A stretch of DNA of 6,159 nt. Origin: an uncultured Muribaculaceae bacterium. Lineage in GTDB: Bacteria; Bacteroidota; Bacteroidia; Bacteroidales; Muribaculaceae. The notes below the pieces were generated by a model. That model searched no databases and was not told the origin of the DNA. It was given only the letters and a program-made list of their open reading frames with translations. The stretch lies in the NCBI GenBank assembly GCA_910588065.1, contig CAJUPZ010000039.1:1-6159 (forward strand), read 5' to 3'. Position 1 is the first letter of the stretch; every line of letters begins with the position of its first letter. Both the position numbers and the translations under genes were made by a program. Below, one piece after another: positions 5,504 to 6,159 of the stretch.

Positions 5504-6124
5504 ATGAAACGCATCCTCACCTCTTTGCTCCCCCTCCTCCTCATCCTCTCTCCCCTCTCCTCTCTCCCAATAGCCGCGCAGACAGCCGACACCCCCAAGG
5601 CAAAGCGCTACTATATCGATGATATAGGCCAGTTCGTGCCCACGCTGATGAATTTCGGCCTCGCAGTGTGCGGCGTCGAAAGCCGCCACTCGTGGAAGGA
5701 CCGTCTTGCGCTCACTGTCACATCCGCCGTCATCTGCGAGGGCGTCACATTCTCTCTCAAACACATTGTCCACTCACGCCGCCCCGACGGCACCGACAAC
5801 CACTCCTTCCCCTCAGGCCACACCGCCCGTGCATTCCGCGGCGCCGAGATGCTGCGCGCCGAATACGGTTGGGCTTGGGGTGCAGCAGGCTACGCTGTTG
5901 CTGCCGGTGTAGGTGCGCTCCGCATCCACCACCATCGCCATCGCTTTGGCGACGTTGCGGCGGGTGCGGCAATAGGTTTCCTCAGCGCACGCGCGGCATA
6001 TCTGCTGCTGCCGCTCGAGCGCAAGCTATTCGGTTGGAACAAATCTGAGATAACAGCTGTGGCAGTCCCCTCCTTCTCCCCCGCTGACAAATCTTTATCA
6101 CTGTCAGCATCACTGACTTTCTGA
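5504..6124 (+). CDS. PAP2-family phosphatase with N-terminal signal sequence
   Basis: This 206-aa protein belongs to the PAP2 (type 2 phosphatidic acid phosphatase) superfamily. The three-part active site is visible: K86-x6-R93-P94 (KHIVHSRRP), P103-S-G-H106 (SFPSGHTARAF), and R140-x5-H146-x3-D150 (RIHHHRHRFGD). The usual Ser before the third-motif Arg is Leu here, and the motif is unusually His-rich. An N-terminal signal (about 3-25, ending IAA before Gln26) is followed by hydrophobic stretches at about 68-84, 124-139 and 151-169, so the active site should face the periplasm. Bacterial relatives dephosphorylate undecaprenyl pyrophosphate, lipid A or phosphatidylglycerol phosphate; sequence does not decide which. 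Placement with glmM and a muropeptidase favours an envelope lipid substrate. The ATG at 5504 lies 17 bp after the previous stop. It is probably the last gene of the operon in this window. Confidence 0.88.
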   Translation: MKRILTSLLPLLLILSPLSSLPIAAQTADTPKAKRYYIDDIGQFVPTLMNFGLAVCGVESRHSWKDRLALTVTSAVICEGVTFSLKHIVHSRRPDGTDNHSFPSGHTARAFRGAEMLRAEYGWAWGAAGYAVAAGVGALRIHHHRHRFGDVAAGAAIGFLSARAAYLLLPLERKLFGWNKSEITAVAVPSFSPADKSLSLSASLTF

Positions 6125-6138
6125 TTTTCCCCATCCAA

Positions 6139-6155
6139 ATCTCTACATAAGAGAT
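6139..6155 (+). terminator. Small hairpin after the last gene, possible terminator
   Basis: ATCTCT (6139-6144) and AGAGAT (6150-6155) form a perfect 6-bp stem around ACATA, 15 bp after the PAP2 stop. Only ACTT follows before the window ends, so a T-run cannot be confirmed. The stem is AT-rich and weak. The position fits an operon terminator. Confidence 0.3.
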
Positions 6156-6159
6156 ACTT

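Overview
The window looks like a chromosomal segment from a member of the Bacteroidota, most likely order Bacteroidales and possibly Muribaculaceae (the family is a guess from gene style and GC-rich codon use). Support comes from two TAnnTTTG-type -7 promoter elements, no Shine-Dalgarno sequence before any gene, a lipoprotein whose acylated Cys is followed by Ser-Asp-Ser, and Bacteroidota-style versions of NrnA, GlmM and an SH3b-NlpC/P60 peptidase. All genes lie on the + strand.

Left part (1-1497): two copies of a roughly 308-bp hairpin-rich repeat (56-363 and 1098-1406), plus the end of an earlier tandem unit (1-77). Both copies have the same orientation. Each is followed by a short A-rich tract and then a TAnnTTTG promoter. 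They bracket one unknown gene (464-1030, 188 aa, N-terminus resembling DUF6291). The long open frames across the repeat are probably not genes.

Right part (1498-6124): five tightly packed genes with gaps of 20, 13, -1 and 17 bp, probably one operon read from the promoter at 1465-1472. In order they are a DHH-DHHA1 phosphoesterase (NrnA type), a small lipoprotein (DUF4827 type, possibly FKBP-like), phosphoglucosamine mutase (glmM), a secreted SH3b-NlpC/P60 peptidase, and a secreted or membrane PAP2 phosphatase. A six-codon open frame in the leader overlaps the nrnA start codon as ATGA.

The operon theme is envelope biogenesis. GlmM makes glucosamine-1-phosphate for UDP-GlcNAc (peptidoglycan and LPS), the NlpC/P60 enzyme should cut peptidoglycan stem peptides, and the PAP2 enzyme should dephosphorylate a lipid-linked phosphate or pyrophosphate. 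NrnA adds nanoRNA, pAp or linear-dinucleotide turnover. The least explained parts are the structured repeat and the gene it brackets; the operon itself is made of recognisable families.
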